In this document: one piece after another, positions 17,130-25,878 of the stretch | Layout: the number at the start of each line of letters is the position of its first letter | How positions within the stretch are numbered: the first letter of the stretch is position 1 | NCBI GenBank assembly: GCA_937138475.1 | Contig: CAKZPD010000017.1 | Location: forward strand, 1 to 64,000 | Direction: 5' to 3' | DNA from: an uncultured Sulfitobacter sp. | Lineage (GTDB): Bacteria; Pseudomonadota; Alphaproteobacteria; Rhodobacterales; Rhodobacteraceae | Length of the DNA: 64,000 bases | Notes under the pieces: model-generated | The model's input: the letters and a program-made list of their open reading frames with translations, nothing else | Told to the model about the DNA's origin: nothing | Database searches by the model: none | Made by a program: the position numbers and the translations under genes

Positions 17130-17969
17130 TCATTGGCGCAACAAGATCAGCTCTATCCGGTCGTTGCGCACCGCCATTTGATCCGCGATCGCAGGATCAC
17201 GATCGGCATGGCCTGTGATGCGGGCGATGCGTTGTGTGGGGGTTTCGTTGGTTTCCAACAGATGCCGCGTGCGCATGGCGCGGGCGCTGGACAAATCCCA
17301 CACCGGGTTTTCCGCCAAGACAATCGGCTGGGCGCGGACATGGCCTTCGATGGCGATGTCGTTGCGCACCATGCGCGTGGCGCTGGCGATCAGGATCAGC
17401 AGATCATGCATCAAATCGGTCGGCGTGTCGGTTCCGTCCAGGAACAACGGGGCCTCGGGCAGGGCAAACAGCTCGATCACCAGACCTTCGTCGGTGATCC
17501 GCGTGACCACATGCTCAAGCATTTTCTCCATGACCAATGATTCGCCGCCGCGCCCCAAAAGCGCCTCATTCACGGTATCGAGTGGATCGGGCGGCGCCTC
17601 TTGCTCTTGGCCTTGGTCCTGCACCCCGGTGGATCCAAGCGCCTGTTTTTGCTTGGTCACAGTCGTGGCTGATGCCCCAGTGCCTTTTTGCGGCAGCACG
17701 TTTTCCGAAAAGATGCTGTCGCCGCCAAAGGCCCCGTCGCCACCGCCGGAAATCCGGTTGATCGGCACGGTGGGCGTGAAATAATCCGCCAGCCCCTTGC
17801 GTTGCTGTTCCGTCGTTGCATTCAGCAGCCACATCAACATGAAAAACGCCATCATCGCGGTGACGAAATCGGCATACGCCACTTTCCAGGCACCACCATG
17901 GTGCCCACCGCCTTGGATAACCTTTTTCCGTTTGATGATGACTGGTGCGGGAATACCCTGCGCGCCCAT
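17130..17969 (-). CDS. motB: flagellar stator protein MotB
   Basis: A 279-aa protein. The single transmembrane helix lies near residues 30-50 and carries the stator motif KVAYADFVTAMMAFFMLMWL; Asp34 is the expected proton-binding aspartate. A long plug/linker rich in Gly and Gln (about 75-125) precedes the OmpA-like peptidoglycan-binding domain, with IEGHVRAQP, LSSARAMRTRHLL and RITGHADRDP. No motA gene is adjacent, so the partner must be encoded elsewhere. First gene of the flagellar run; a CtrA-like site lies upstream. Confidence 0.93.
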   Translation of the reverse strand: MGAQGIPAPVIIKRKKVIQGGGHHGGAWKVAYADFVTAMMAFFMLMWLLNATTEQQRKGLADYFTPTVPINRISGGGDGAFGGDSIFSENVLPQKGTGASATTVTKQKQALGSTGVQDQGQEQEAPPDPLDTVNEALLGRGGESLVMEKMLEHVVTRITDEGLVIELFALPEAPLFLDGTDTPTDLMHDLLILIASATRMVRNDIAIEGHVRAQPIVLAENPVWDLSSARAMRTRHLLETNETPTQRIARITGHADRDPAIADQMAVRNDRIELILLRQ

Positions 17970-18018
17970 GTCTCCACCACTCTTACTTCACCCAAGGGGG
18001 GGTATAGCGCGGGTGGGG

Positions 18019-18033
18019 TTACGGTCGGCTTAA
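18019..18033 (-). promoter_or_regulatory. CtrA-like binding site upstream of motB
   Basis: On the minus strand the bases read TTAA-N7-GTAA, one mismatch from TTAA-N7-TTAA. The site is 50-64 bp upstream of the motB start and just past the 3' end of trhO. Together with the site before flgE it suggests that the cell-cycle regulator CtrA drives this flagellar block. Confidence 0.4.
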
Positions 18034-18048
18034 CGCCGGCCAGAAACC

Positions 18049-18936
18049 TTAGGCCTGGCGTTGCTGGGCCAGGTGGATCTGCTTTTGACGTTCGCGAAAG
18101 CGGTTTTTGTCGTCTTCTGATGTCTCGTTGACACAGTGGTGACAGCTGACGCCCATTTCAAAGGCGGGGTTGCCCCGGTCTTCGGGCAGGATCGGGCGCC
18201 GGCAGCCATAGCACAACATATGTGGGCCTTCCTGAAGGCCATGCCCAACGCTGACCCGCGCGTCAAAGACAAAACATTCCCCGTCCCAGGTGCTTTGGTC
18301 TTGGGGGATGTCTTCAAGATACTGCAAAATCCCGCCCTTCAGGTGATAGACATCCTCGACCCCTTGCCCAAGCAGAAAGTTGGTCGATTTTTCACAACGG
18401 ATGCCACCGGTGCAGAACATCGCGATACGCTTGTTGTGGAACCGGTGTTTGTTTTCTTCCCACCAGGCCGGAAATTCGCCAAAACTCTGGGTTTTGGGAT
18501 CAATGGCGCCCTTGAAGGTGCCAATCGCGACCTCGTAATCATTGCGCGTATCGATCACCGCCACATCGTCTTGCTGGATCAGATCGTTCCAATCCTCGGG
18601 GCGCACATAATGCCCAACCCGCGCGCGCGGATCGACATCAGGTTGCCCCATGGTCACGATCTCGCGCTTTAGGCGCACCTTCATTTTGTTGAACGGCGGG
18701 GTCTGGCTGGTGGCTTCTTTCCAGTCCAAATCCGCACAGCCGGGCAGGGCGCGCAAATGCGCCAACACCGCGTCGATCCCGCGGCGCGGCCCGGCGATGG
18801 TGCCGTTCACCCCCTCGTTGGCCAAAAGCAGGCTGCCTTTGACATCGCCGGCCAGACAACAGTCCAGCAAAGCCGGCTTGATCGCGGCCGGATCGGCAAA
18901 GCGGGTGAAATGATAGAGCGCAGCAATGGTATACAT
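18049..18936 (-). CDS. trhO: tRNA uridine-34 hydroxylase TrhO (rhodanese-like, YceA)
   Basis: The ATG at 18936 starts the conserved MYTIAALYHFTRFADP, giving 295 aa; an in-frame ATG 12 codons earlier is not supported. An N-terminal acylphosphatase-like region (LANEGVNGTIAG) precedes a rhodanese domain with the active-site loop MFCTGGIRCEKSTNFLL. The C-terminal zinc-type cysteines are CYGCRRP and SCHHC. TrhO hydroxylates uridine 34 to 5-hydroxyuridine in certain tRNAs, using prephenate-independent oxygen chemistry. It is divergent from pncA, with 111 bp between the starts. Confidence 0.92.
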   Translation of the reverse strand: MYTIAALYHFTRFADPAAIKPALLDCCLAGDVKGSLLLANEGVNGTIAGPRRGIDAVLAHLRALPGCADLDWKEATSQTPPFNKMKVRLKREIVTMGQPDVDPRARVGHYVRPEDWNDLIQQDDVAVIDTRNDYEVAIGTFKGAIDPKTQSFGEFPAWWEENKHRFHNKRIAMFCTGGIRCEKSTNFLLGQGVEDVYHLKGGILQYLEDIPQDQSTWDGECFVFDARVSVGHGLQEGPHMLCYGCRRPILPEDRGNPAFEMGVSCHHCVNETSEDDKNRFRERQKQIHLAQQRQA

Positions 18937-19047
18937 AGGCCCCAAATACTGCCTTCGATTGCACCGGTGCAAGGGGCTTTGCGGCGAAATCTGCCCTTGC
19001 GGCGATGACAGCAGTGGGTTTTAACCAACGCCAAAGGTGGGGATACC

Positions 19048-19653
19048 ATGCAAGCATTGATTGTTATCGACGTTCAAAACGATTTTTGCGAGGGCGGGGC
19101 GCTGGCGGTGCCCGGCGGCGCGCAAATTGTCGCAGGGATCAACCGCCTGATGGCGACCCATGACGCGGTGATCCTGACCCAAGATTGGCACCCCGCCGGA
19201 CATATGTCGTTTGCCGCCTCCCATCCCGGCCGGGCGCCGTTTGACGTGGTTGACATGCCCTATGGCGCCCAGGTGCTTTGGCCCGATCACTGCGTGCAAG
19301 GCAGCCCCGGCGCCGCCTTTCACCGCGATCTGAACGTGGACGCGGCGGATCTGATCCTGCGCAAGGGGTATAACCGACAGATCGACAGTTACAGCGCGTT
19401 TTTCGAAAACGACCGCACAACGCCGACCGGCTTGGCAGGTTATCTGACAACGCGCGGTATCACCCGGTTGACCATGGTCGGCTTGGCCCTTGACTATTGC
19501 GTGCAGTATTCGGCGCTTGATGCGCGCGCACTGGGGTTTGACGTGACCGTGCGGGCCGATCTGTGCCGGGCCATTGACCTTGACGGATCGGCACAAGCCG
19601 CCAAACAGGCAATGCACCGCGCCGGCGTCCACCAGGAGACCGCGCATGGTTGA
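19048..19653 (+). CDS. pncA: nicotinamidase PncA
   Basis: A 201-aa isochorismatase-fold hydrolase. Catalytic features are Asp8 in LIVIDVQNDF, the Lys in LRKGYNRQIDSYSAF, and the Cys in GLALDYCVQYSA. The metal-binding region is TQDWHPAGHMSF (D-x-H-x3-H). It converts nicotinamide to nicotinate and ammonia. It overlaps pncB by 8 bp, making a complete two-step NAD salvage unit. Full length. Confidence 0.96.
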   Translation: MQALIVIDVQNDFCEGGALAVPGGAQIVAGINRLMATHDAVILTQDWHPAGHMSFAASHPGRAPFDVVDMPYGAQVLWPDHCVQGSPGAAFHRDLNVDAADLILRKGYNRQIDSYSAFFENDRTTPTGLAGYLTTRGITRLTMVGLALDYCVQYSALDARALGFDVTVRADLCRAIDLDGSAQAAKQAMHRAGVHQETAHG

Positions 19654-20938
19654 TATCGCCACCCGCGTTTGGAACCATAAATGGAAGATCGACCCGATTG
19701 TCCGGTCGCTGATTGATACGGATTTTTACAAGCTGTTGATGTGCCAGTCGGTGTTTCGCAACAAGCCCGATACGCAGGTCACCTTCAGCCTGATCAACCG
19801 CAGCCCCACAGTGCCCTTGGCGCGGTTGATCGACGAAGGCGAGCTGCGCGAGCAACTGGACCACATCCGCTCTTTGTCGCTGTCGCGGGGCGAAAGCACC
19901 TGGCTGCGCGGCAATACCTTTTACGGCAAACGCCAGATGTTCCGGCCCGATTTCATGGAATGGTTCGAAAACCTGCGCCTGCCCCCCTATCACCTTGAAC
20001 GGCGCGGCGATCAATACGAGCTGACCTTCGAAGGCAGCTGGCCCGAGGTGATGATGTGGGAAATTCCCGCGCTGGCCGTGCTGATGGAATTGCGCAGCCG
20101 CGCGGTGCTGAATGGGCTGGAAAAGTTCGAGCTCCAGGTGCTTTATGCCCGTGCCATGACGCGGGTCTGGGAAAAAATCGAGGCGCTGAACGATATCCCC
20201 GATCTGTCCATCGCCGATTTCGGCACCCGGCGGCGGCACAGCTATCTGTGGCAGGACTGGTGCGTGCAAGCCATGAGCGAAGGCCTGGGCCATGCCTTCA
20301 CCGGCACCTCGAATTGCAAAATCGCCAAGACCCGTGAACTCGAGGCCATCGGCACCAACGCCCATGAATTGCCGATGGTCTATGCCGCGCTGGCAAAAAC
20401 CGATGCAGCCTTGGCGCAGGCCCCCTATGACGTGCTGTCAGATTGGCACGAAGAACATGACGGCAACCTGCGGATCATCTTGCCCGACACCTATGGCAGC
20501 CAGGGCTTCTTGGCCAACGCCCCTGATTGGCTGGCTGGTTGGACGGGCATCCGTATCGACAGCGGCGACCCCGCCGCCGCCGCCGAAACCGCCATAAACT
20601 GGTGGCGCGCCCGCGGCGAAGACCCCAGCCACAAGCGCATCATCTTCAGCGATGGCCTGGATGTGACCACCATCCGGGCGCTGCACAGGCAATTCTCTCA
20701 GCGGGTCAAAGTGTCTTTTGGCTGGGGCACATTGCTGACCAATGATTTCCGCGGGCTGGTGCCAAATGACGGGCTGGCGCCGTTCTCGCTCGTGTGCAAA
20801 GCCATCAGCGCCAATGGTCGTCCAACGGTGAAACTTTCTGACAACCCCAACAAGGCCATGGGCCCACAGGACGAAATCGACCGCTACAAACGGGTCTTTG
20901 CCCTGGGGCCGCAAACCGCACAGGATGTCATCGTCTAG
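19646..20938 (+). CDS. pncB: nicotinate phosphoribosyltransferase PncB
   Basis: The ATG at 19646 has AGGAG seven bases upstream and gives 430 aa; the frame is open further left inside pncA, but those residues are not conserved. Motifs include SLIDTDFYKLLMCQSVF, EFQV-like GLEKFELQVLYARAM, DFGTRRRHSYLWQDW (phosphoribosyl site) and the autophosphorylated-His region GTSNCKIAKTREL (a conserved His in E. coli lies nearby; I cannot align it by eye). It makes nicotinate mononucleotide for NAD synthesis. The C terminus ends 123 bp from the convergent sirtuin gene. Confidence 0.95.
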   Translation: MVDIATRVWNHKWKIDPIVRSLIDTDFYKLLMCQSVFRNKPDTQVTFSLINRSPTVPLARLIDEGELREQLDHIRSLSLSRGESTWLRGNTFYGKRQMFRPDFMEWFENLRLPPYHLERRGDQYELTFEGSWPEVMMWEIPALAVLMELRSRAVLNGLEKFELQVLYARAMTRVWEKIEALNDIPDLSIADFGTRRRHSYLWQDWCVQAMSEGLGHAFTGTSNCKIAKTRELEAIGTNAHELPMVYAALAKTDAALAQAPYDVLSDWHEEHDGNLRIILPDTYGSQGFLANAPDWLAGWTGIRIDSGDPAAAAETAINWWRARGEDPSHKRIIFSDGLDVTTIRALHRQFSQRVKVSFGWGTLLTNDFRGLVPNDGLAPFSLVCKAISANGRPTVKLSDNPNKAMGPQDEIDRYKRVFALGPQTAQDVIV

Positions 20939-20954
20939 CGCACAGTTTCCCCCT

Positions 20955-20970
20955 GGCGCCCGGCGGCGCC
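20955..20970. other. GC-rich hairpin downstream of pncB
   Basis: Perfect 6-bp stem GGCGCC-CGGC-GGCGCC starting 17 bases after the pncB stop. A T-rich tract (TTTCTTTTGTTCTT) follows about 15 bases later inside the intergenic repeat. The distance is too long for a standard intrinsic terminator, but hairpin plus repeat may act together in ending the convergent transcripts. Confidence 0.35.
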
Positions 20971-20986
20971 CCGGACGCGCGCGCCT

Positions 20987-21007
20987 TTCTTTTGTTCTTA
21001 AATATCC
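20987..21007. repeat. intergenic repeat TTCTTTTGTTCTTAAATATCC, copy 2
   Basis: Identical over 21 bases to 924-944 and again followed by CCGCCGG after a few bases. Located between the convergent pncB and sirtuin genes, 49 bases after the pncB stop. Confidence 0.7.
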
Positions 21008-21061
21008 CCGCCGGAGGCATCCAACCTGTAAATCTTCCGCGCCCAAGGCGGTCCGCGCTCC

Positions 21062-21751
21062 CTAACGTCGCAGCTCCTCCAGCCAGGCCGTCAGCGTGAC
21101 CGAGGCCGGGCCAAGGCGCTGCTCATCAAACTGGCCCCCGACGGCGGATCGCTCCAGGTTGAACTCGATCGTTGTGGCACCCTGGCGATTGGCTTCGGCC
21201 ACGAAACCTGCGGCAGGATACACATTCCCCGAGGTTCCGATCGCGGCGAAAATATCCGCCTGCGCCAAAAGTTCATAGATCCGTTCCATCTCATAAGGCA
21301 TTTCCCCGAACCAAACGATGTCGGGCCGCGCGGCGGGGCTGTGGCACTTGGGGCAGGGCGCGCCGGGCTGCATCACCATCGGTGCCGGCCAACGATGTGT
21401 GCAGGCCCCGCAGAGTGCGCCGCTCAAACTGCCGTGCATGTGAATAACCCCGTCCGTGCCGGCCCGGCTGTGCAGGTCATCGACGTTTTGGGTGATCACG
21501 CTCAAGGCCACGCCAGGCAGGTTTTGCACATCGGTCAAGGCCATGTGGCCCGGATTGGGTTGGGCCTGCGCCGCCTGCGCGCGGCGGGCGTTATAGAAAT
21601 CGACCACCAGGCGCGGATCGCGGGCAAAACCTTCGGGCGTGGCGACGTCCTCAACCCGGTGCTTGGCCCAAAGCCCATCCTCGGCGCGAAACGTCTCAAG
21701 CCCGCTTTCAGCCGAAATTCCGGCGCCGGTCAGCACGACGATATTGGTCAT
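21062..21751 (-). CDS. cobB: NAD-dependent protein deacylase (sirtuin, CobB type)
   Basis: The ATG at 21751 has AAAGGAGGGG upstream and starts MTNIVVLTGAGISAESGL, the Rossmann NAD loop; 229 aa. Other signatures are SVITQNVDDLHSRAG, the catalytic His in VIHMHGSLSGA, and four zinc cysteines (CGAC and CPKC). FYNARR carries the Tyr-x2-Arg pair that in E. coli CobB and SIRT5 confers desuccinylase activity. It consumes NAD made by the neighbouring pnc genes. Encoded 26 bp downstream of the LysR gene, probably in one transcript. Confidence 0.94.
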   Translation of the reverse strand: MTNIVVLTGAGISAESGLETFRAEDGLWAKHRVEDVATPEGFARDPRLVVDFYNARRAQAAQAQPNPGHMALTDVQNLPGVALSVITQNVDDLHSRAGTDGVIHMHGSLSGALCGACTHRWPAPMVMQPGAPCPKCHSPAARPDIVWFGEMPYEMERIYELLAQADIFAAIGTSGNVYPAAGFVAEANRQGATTIEFNLERSAVGGQFDEQRLGPASVTLTAWLEELRR

Positions 21752-21777
21752 TTGCCCCTCCTTTGATCTGCGGCGCG

Positions 21778-22734
21778 CTAACCGTCGATCAAATTCAGAT
21801 GCTCTGCAAGCCATGGCAGGACCAGGCGGGCGGGTTGGATCAGTTTTTCCAGGGCGATGGCCTGTCCGGCGCGGGCAATATCTTCTGGCACCGGCCCGGC
21901 CCATTCGGCGCTGGTAAACAGCGACACCCGCCGGGCAGGGGCGGCAAAAGGCAAAGGCTGGGGCAGCAGCTGCCCGTGCAGTGCCGAAGCGGCAACAAAA
22001 GTCAGGGCGGTGGTAATGGTGATCCCGCCACCCTGTGCAACCATAGCCATGGCCATTTGCGCCGATTGCATGTCAAACCGGCGCGGCGCCTGGATCTTGG
22101 CCGCATCCAGCCATTGCTCCACCTGCTGGCGCCGATGTTGTCCGACCAATGGCAAGATCAAGGGTGTTTCGGGGCCAAGGGCGGTCAAATCACACGGGGT
22201 GCCGCGCGGCGCCACCAAAAGATAGGGGTCATGCAGCATGGGGTATTCGGTGATCCCGTCCAAGGCGGCTTTCCCGGCACAGGCCACAACCATATGCAGC
22301 GCCTTACCATGCAGCCGCGCCAACAGATCGGCGCCTGGCCCGCAAGAGACGGCGATACTGGTGGCGGCCATGCGGGTGGCCAGATCGGCCAGCAAGGGCG
22401 GCGCCAACAAGGGCGACAGATCCTCGCTTATCCCGACGTTCAGCGTTTCGACCTGATCCAGCTCAAGCGCGCTCAGCTCGCTTTGGGTGCGGCGCAAAAT
22501 ATCCAGCGCATCGCCCACCTTGTCCAGAAAACTGTGACCGGTGTGGGTCAACCGCATCGGGCGGCGGCTGTGGTCAATCAGATCAACACCAAGGGCCTTT
22601 TCAAGATTGCGCAGCTGTTGGCTGACCGCCGGCTGGCTTAACCCGGTTATCACCGAGGTTTTTGCCACGGACCCTGTGCTGGCCAGCGTCTCAAAGACTT
22701 CAAGCCCCCGAAGGGTCACACCTTTTAACAACAT
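21778..22734 (-). CDS. LysR family transcriptional regulator
   Basis: A 318-aa LysR protein. The winged HTH is at about residues 8-67 (LRGLEVFETLASTGSVAKTS, then GLSQPAVSQQLRNLEKALGV). A linker helix and a periplasmic-binding-like effector domain follow (IAVSCGPGADLLARL, GQLLPQPLPF). It lies upstream of the sirtuin on the same strand, an uncommon arrangement because LysR targets are usually divergent. The divergent neighbour is infA, which is not an obvious target. Target and ligand unknown. Confidence 0.9.
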   Translation of the reverse strand: MLLKGVTLRGLEVFETLASTGSVAKTSVITGLSQPAVSQQLRNLEKALGVDLIDHSRRPMRLTHTGHSFLDKVGDALDILRRTQSELSALELDQVETLNVGISEDLSPLLAPPLLADLATRMAATSIAVSCGPGADLLARLHGKALHMVVACAGKAALDGITEYPMLHDPYLLVAPRGTPCDLTALGPETPLILPLVGQHRRQQVEQWLDAAKIQAPRRFDMQSAQMAMAMVAQGGGITITTALTFVAASALHGQLLPQPLPFAAPARRVSLFTSAEWAGPVPEDIARAGQAIALEKLIQPARLVLPWLAEHLNLIDG

Positions 22735-22889
22735 TTACTTACTCGCACCAAACTTACGGTTTAACTGTCGCACCCATTGGCAGGACAAATCAACTCGGAC
22801 AATGCCGGGACTGGCCGGTTCTCGCTTATTCCATTTGGGCGCCGGGGCGATTATCTTTGCATATTGGCGGCGGGGGGCGCAAATCGCCC

Positions 22890-22918
22890 TTGAAAACAGC
22901 AGAAAAAGCGATCATCTA
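22890..22918 (+). promoter_or_regulatory. possible promoter of infA operon
   Basis: A TTGAAA -35-like hexamer (22890-22895) is followed after 17 bases by CATCTA, a weak -10. It lies 45 bases upstream of the infA start. The -35 is good and the -10 poor. The CTTGAAA context also resembles an RpoH -35, but no matching -10 is visible. Confidence 0.25.
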
Positions 22919-22962
22919 GGCGGCGCCCACGTCTGGCTGGGTGCTAAGTGCAAGGAGAGACC

Positions 22963-23181
22963 ATGGCCAAGGAAGATACGCTCGAATTTCCAGGTGTCGT
23001 GAAGGAACTTCTGCCGAACGCGACATTCCGGGTCGAGCTTGAAAACGGCCATGAAATTATCGCGCATACGGCGGGAAAGATGCGCAAGAACCGCATCCGT
23101 GTTCTGGCCGGAGATAAAGTTCAGGTCGAAATGACCCCCTATGATCTGACAAAAGGTCGGATCAACTATCGTTTCAAATAA
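22963..23181 (+). CDS. infA: translation initiation factor IF-1
   Basis: A 72-aa S1/OB-fold protein, the universal length. It begins [20 protein letters not shown] and ends [12 protein letters not shown]. The start has AAGGAGA seven bases upstream; an ATG five codons earlier is not used. IF-1 binds the A site of the 30S subunit. It heads the infA-maf-RNase-yacG unit, a frequent alphaproteobacterial arrangement. Confidence 0.98.
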   Translation: MAKEDTLEFPGVVKELLPNATFRVELENGHEIIAHTAGKMRKNRIRVLAGDKVQVEMTPYDLTKGRINYRFK

Positions 23182-23184
23182 CCC

Positions 23185-23769
23185 TTGTTTATTCTGGGGT
23201 CAGGATCGCCGCGTCGCAAGGAATTGCTGGCGCAAATTGGTGTTGCGCCTGACGCGGTGCGCGCGCCCGACATCGACGAAACCCCAAATGCCAATGAACT
23301 GCCGCGCCCCTATTGCGCGCGCATGGCCTATGAAAAGCTGTGCGCGGTTCCGGCTGGTCCCGATGATATCGTGTTATCGGCCGATACGGTCGTCGCGCTG
23401 GGCCGCCGCATCATGGGCAAGCCCCGCACCATAGACGAGGCCCGGTCGTTTTTGCAGGCCATGTCTGGCCGCCGCCACAAGGTCATCACCGCCATTGCGG
23501 TCCGGCGCGGCGATAAGATCTGGCAAAAAGACGTGCAAAGCACCGTGCGGATGAAGGCGCTGTCAAACGCCGAGCTTGAGGGCTATCTGGCCACGGGCGA
23601 CTGGCAGGGCAAAGCGGGCGGCTATGGAATCCAAGGCCCGGCGGGGGCGCTGATCCCCTGGATCAATGGATCCTTTACTGCGATTGTCGGCCTGCCGCTG
23701 GCTGAAACGGCGGCTTTGCTTGGGGCCGCCGGTCTTGACTTTGCCGCACCCAAAGGAGAGCCGTCATGA
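23185..23769 (+). CDS. Maf-like nucleotide pyrophosphatase
   Basis: A 194-aa Maf/HAM1-type protein. The phosphate-binding signature [12 protein letters not shown] is at residues 4-15, with [30 protein letters not shown] and [19 protein letters not shown] further on. The only start that keeps the SGSPRR motif is TTG at 23185, three bases after the infA stop. Maf proteins hydrolyse dTTP, UTP or modified nucleotides as a house-cleaning function. The subgroup (YhdE or YceF type) is not decided. Stop overlaps the next start by 4 bp. Confidence 0.9.
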   Translation: MFILGSGSPRRKELLAQIGVAPDAVRAPDIDETPNANELPRPYCARMAYEKLCAVPAGPDDIVLSADTVVALGRRIMGKPRTIDEARSFLQAMSGRRHKVITAIAVRRGDKIWQKDVQSTVRMKALSNAELEGYLATGDWQGKAGGYGIQGPAGALIPWINGSFTAIVGLPLAETAALLGAAGLDFAAPKGEPS

Positions 23770-24788
23770 AAGGCCGCACGATTGTTCTGGATCACCTGAA
23801 AGACCGCGAGGCGGCAGCCCTGATCGTGGATGGCCGGCTTGAGGATCTTTTGATTGATGGGGATGCGCCCCGCGTGGGCACGGTTTATCGCGCCATTGCC
23901 GACCGTCCGGTCAAGGGGCAGGGCGGCATGTTCTTGAAAACCCCGGACGGCAGCGCGTTCTTGCGTCAGGTCAAAGGCTTGGCGCCGGGTCAGCCGATCC
24001 TTGTGCAGGTGACAGGTCACGCCGAGCCGGGCAAAGCCATGCCCGTCACCCAAAAGCTGTTGTTCAAAAGCCGCTTTGCGATTGTGACGCCGGATGCGCC
24101 AGGATTGAATATTTCGCGGTCGATCAAAGACGAGGCCGAGCGCGATCGCCTGCTGGAAATCGCTCACGAGGCCCTGGCAGGCCAGAGCTTTGGCCTGATC
24201 TTGCGGTCTTGTTGCGCGGGGGCCGCAGAAGACGACATCGCCGAGGATATTGCCAATATGGCCGCCCTTGCCGCCACTGTGCTGGCCGATGACGGTCAAG
24301 GCCCCGAAACATTGGCCGAAGGCGACGGGCCGCATCTGTTGGCCTGGAGAGACTGGACCGCCCCCGCCGAGGTGGTGACAACCCCCGGCGGATTTGAAGA
24401 CCACGCGGTTCTTGACGCCATCGAAGCGGCGCAATCCCCGGCCGAGCCGTTGCCCGCCGGCGCCGGGCTTTTTATTGAGCCCACCCGCGCTTTGGTGGCC
24501 GTAGATGTCAACACCGGCAATGATGCCTCGCTGGCGGCGGGGATCAAGGCCAATATGGCCTGTGCCAAGGCTTTGCCGCGGGCGTTGCGGTTGCGGGGGC
24601 TGGGCGGCCAGATCGTGCTGGACTTGGCGCCGATGCCCAAGAAGGATCGCCGCGCCTTTGAAACGGCCCTGCGCCAAGCCTTTCGCGGCGATGACATCGA
24701 AACCGCTTTGGTCGGGTGGACGCCGCTTGGCCATTTTGAGCTGCAACGCAAACGTTTGCGCACCCCGCTGAGCGAATGCCTGTCATGA
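23766..24788 (+). CDS. short ribonuclease E/G family protein
   Basis: A 340-aa RNase E/G-type protein. The N-terminal part is S1-like ([20 protein letters not shown]). The catalytic DNase-I-like region is [11 protein letters not shown], with the metal-binding Asp and Asn, and [16 protein letters not shown] carries the second Asp. RNase G proper is about 490 aa; here the C-terminal zinc-link and small domain are missing, so the usual tetramer interface is absent. The role is probably rRNA or mRNA processing, but activity is inferred. It overlaps yacG by ATGA. Confidence 0.85.
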   Translation: MKGRTIVLDHLKDREAAALIVDGRLEDLLIDGDAPRVGTVYRAIADRPVKGQGGMFLKTPDGSAFLRQVKGLAPGQPILVQVTGHAEPGKAMPVTQKLLFKSRFAIVTPDAPGLNISRSIKDEAERDRLLEIAHEALAGQSFGLILRSCCAGAAEDDIAEDIANMAALAATVLADDGQGPETLAEGDGPHLLAWRDWTAPAEVVTTPGGFEDHAVLDAIEAAQSPAEPLPAGAGLFIEPTRALVAVDVNTGNDASLAAGIKANMACAKALPRALRLRGLGGQIVLDLAPMPKKDRRAFETALRQAFRGDDIETALVGWTPLGHFELQRKRLRTPLSECLS

Positions 24789-24961
24789 GCTGTCCGATCT
24801 GCGCCAAACCCGCACAAGAGCGTTTTCGCCCGTTTTGTTCACGCGGCTGTGCGGATCGGGATTTGCTGAACTGGCTGGATGGGCGCTATGTGGCGCCGGC
24901 AGGGGATGAGGGCGATTTGCCAGAGGCAGACGCGCCCCTGGATCACGGCCCCCTGCAATAA
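24785..24961 (+). CDS. yacG: DNA gyrase inhibitor YacG (zinc-finger)
   Basis: A 58-aa protein with the four-cysteine zinc site CPICAKP and FCSRGCADRDLLNWLDGRY, the YacG signature. In E. coli YacG binds gyrase B and blocks DNA binding. The tail (about 36-58) is acidic. Translationally coupled to the RNase gene through ATGA. It is convergent with hisA, 74 bp apart. Confidence 0.92.
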   Translation: MSCPICAKPAQERFRPFCSRGCADRDLLNWLDGRYVAPAGDEGDLPEADAPLDHGPLQ

Positions 24962-25035
24962 AGCACGGCTTGGCCCGTTGCCAGGCATGGCGCGTATGCC
25001 CCGCAATGCGTGCGTGGCCAGAACAGGGCCGGCGA

Positions 25036-25752
25036 TCAGGCCAAGGCGTCAAGCGCTTGGGCCAGGTCAATGGCCCCATCATAAAGCGCCCGCCCTGAAA
25101 TCGCCCCGGCAATCACGCCGGTATCCCGCAGCGCCAAAAGATCGCCAAGCGTCGAAACGCCGCCGCTGGCAATGACCGGGATGCGCACGGCGCGGGCCAG
25201 CGCCTGGGTGGCGGCGATGTTGGGTCCGCCCATGGCGCCGTCACGGTTGATATCGGTATAGATAATCGCCGCCACGCCCGCGTCTTCAAAGGATCTGGCA
25301 AGGTCGTTGACCTGAATATCGGTTTCGGTGGCCCAGCCCTTGGTGGCCACAAACCCGTTGCGCGCATCAATCCCGACGGCAATCTGATCGGGAAAAGCCT
25401 TGGCGGCCTGCCGCACCAGATCGGGATCTTCTACCGCTACGGTGCCAAGGATGACGCGGGCAATGCCCTTATCCAGCCACTGTTCGATGGTGGCCATGTC
25501 GCGGATACCGCCGCCCAGTTGCGCGGGCACTTTGCAGGCTTTCAAGATCGCCTCGACCGGGGCGGCATTGACCGGCTGTCCGGCAAAGGCGCCATTCAGA
25601 TCGACAAGATGCAGCCATTCGCAGCCGGCGGCCACAAACGCACGGGCCTGTGCGGCCGGGTCATCGTTAAACACAGTCGATTGGGCCATATCGCCATGCA
25701 CCAGCCGCACGGCCTGTCCGTCTTTGAGGTCAATCGCGGGGTAAAGGATCAT
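25036..25752 (-). CDS. hisA: phosphoribosylformimino-AICAR ribotide isomerase HisA
   Basis: The ATG at 25752 starts [20 protein letters not shown] with the catalytic Asp8; 238 aa, standard length. Other motifs are [19 protein letters not shown], the second catalytic Asp in [16 protein letters not shown], and [15 protein letters not shown]. HisA is the (beta/alpha)8 isomerase of histidine biosynthesis. It is separated from hisH by an oppositely oriented DUF2147 gene, and hisF is not downstream (yacG is), so the usual hisBHAF run is broken. An upstream extension of the frame is not conserved. Confidence 0.96.
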   Translation of the reverse strand: MILYPAIDLKDGQAVRLVHGDMAQSTVFNDDPAAQARAFVAAGCEWLHLVDLNGAFAGQPVNAAPVEAILKACKVPAQLGGGIRDMATIEQWLDKGIARVILGTVAVEDPDLVRQAAKAFPDQIAVGIDARNGFVATKGWATETDIQVNDLARSFEDAGVAAIIYTDINRDGAMGGPNIAATQALARAVRIPVIASGGVSTLGDLLALRDTGVIAGAISGRALYDGAIDLAQALDALA

Positions 25753-25878
25753 GGCACACCTGTTATTGTCTTTGGCAGGCTTTTGCCTGTTTCGACGGCG
25801 ATATGCAACGCACCGCGATGTAGCGCTTGCCTTTGTCGCGGGATTAGCGGCAGCATGGACAAAACGACGGAGGCAATG

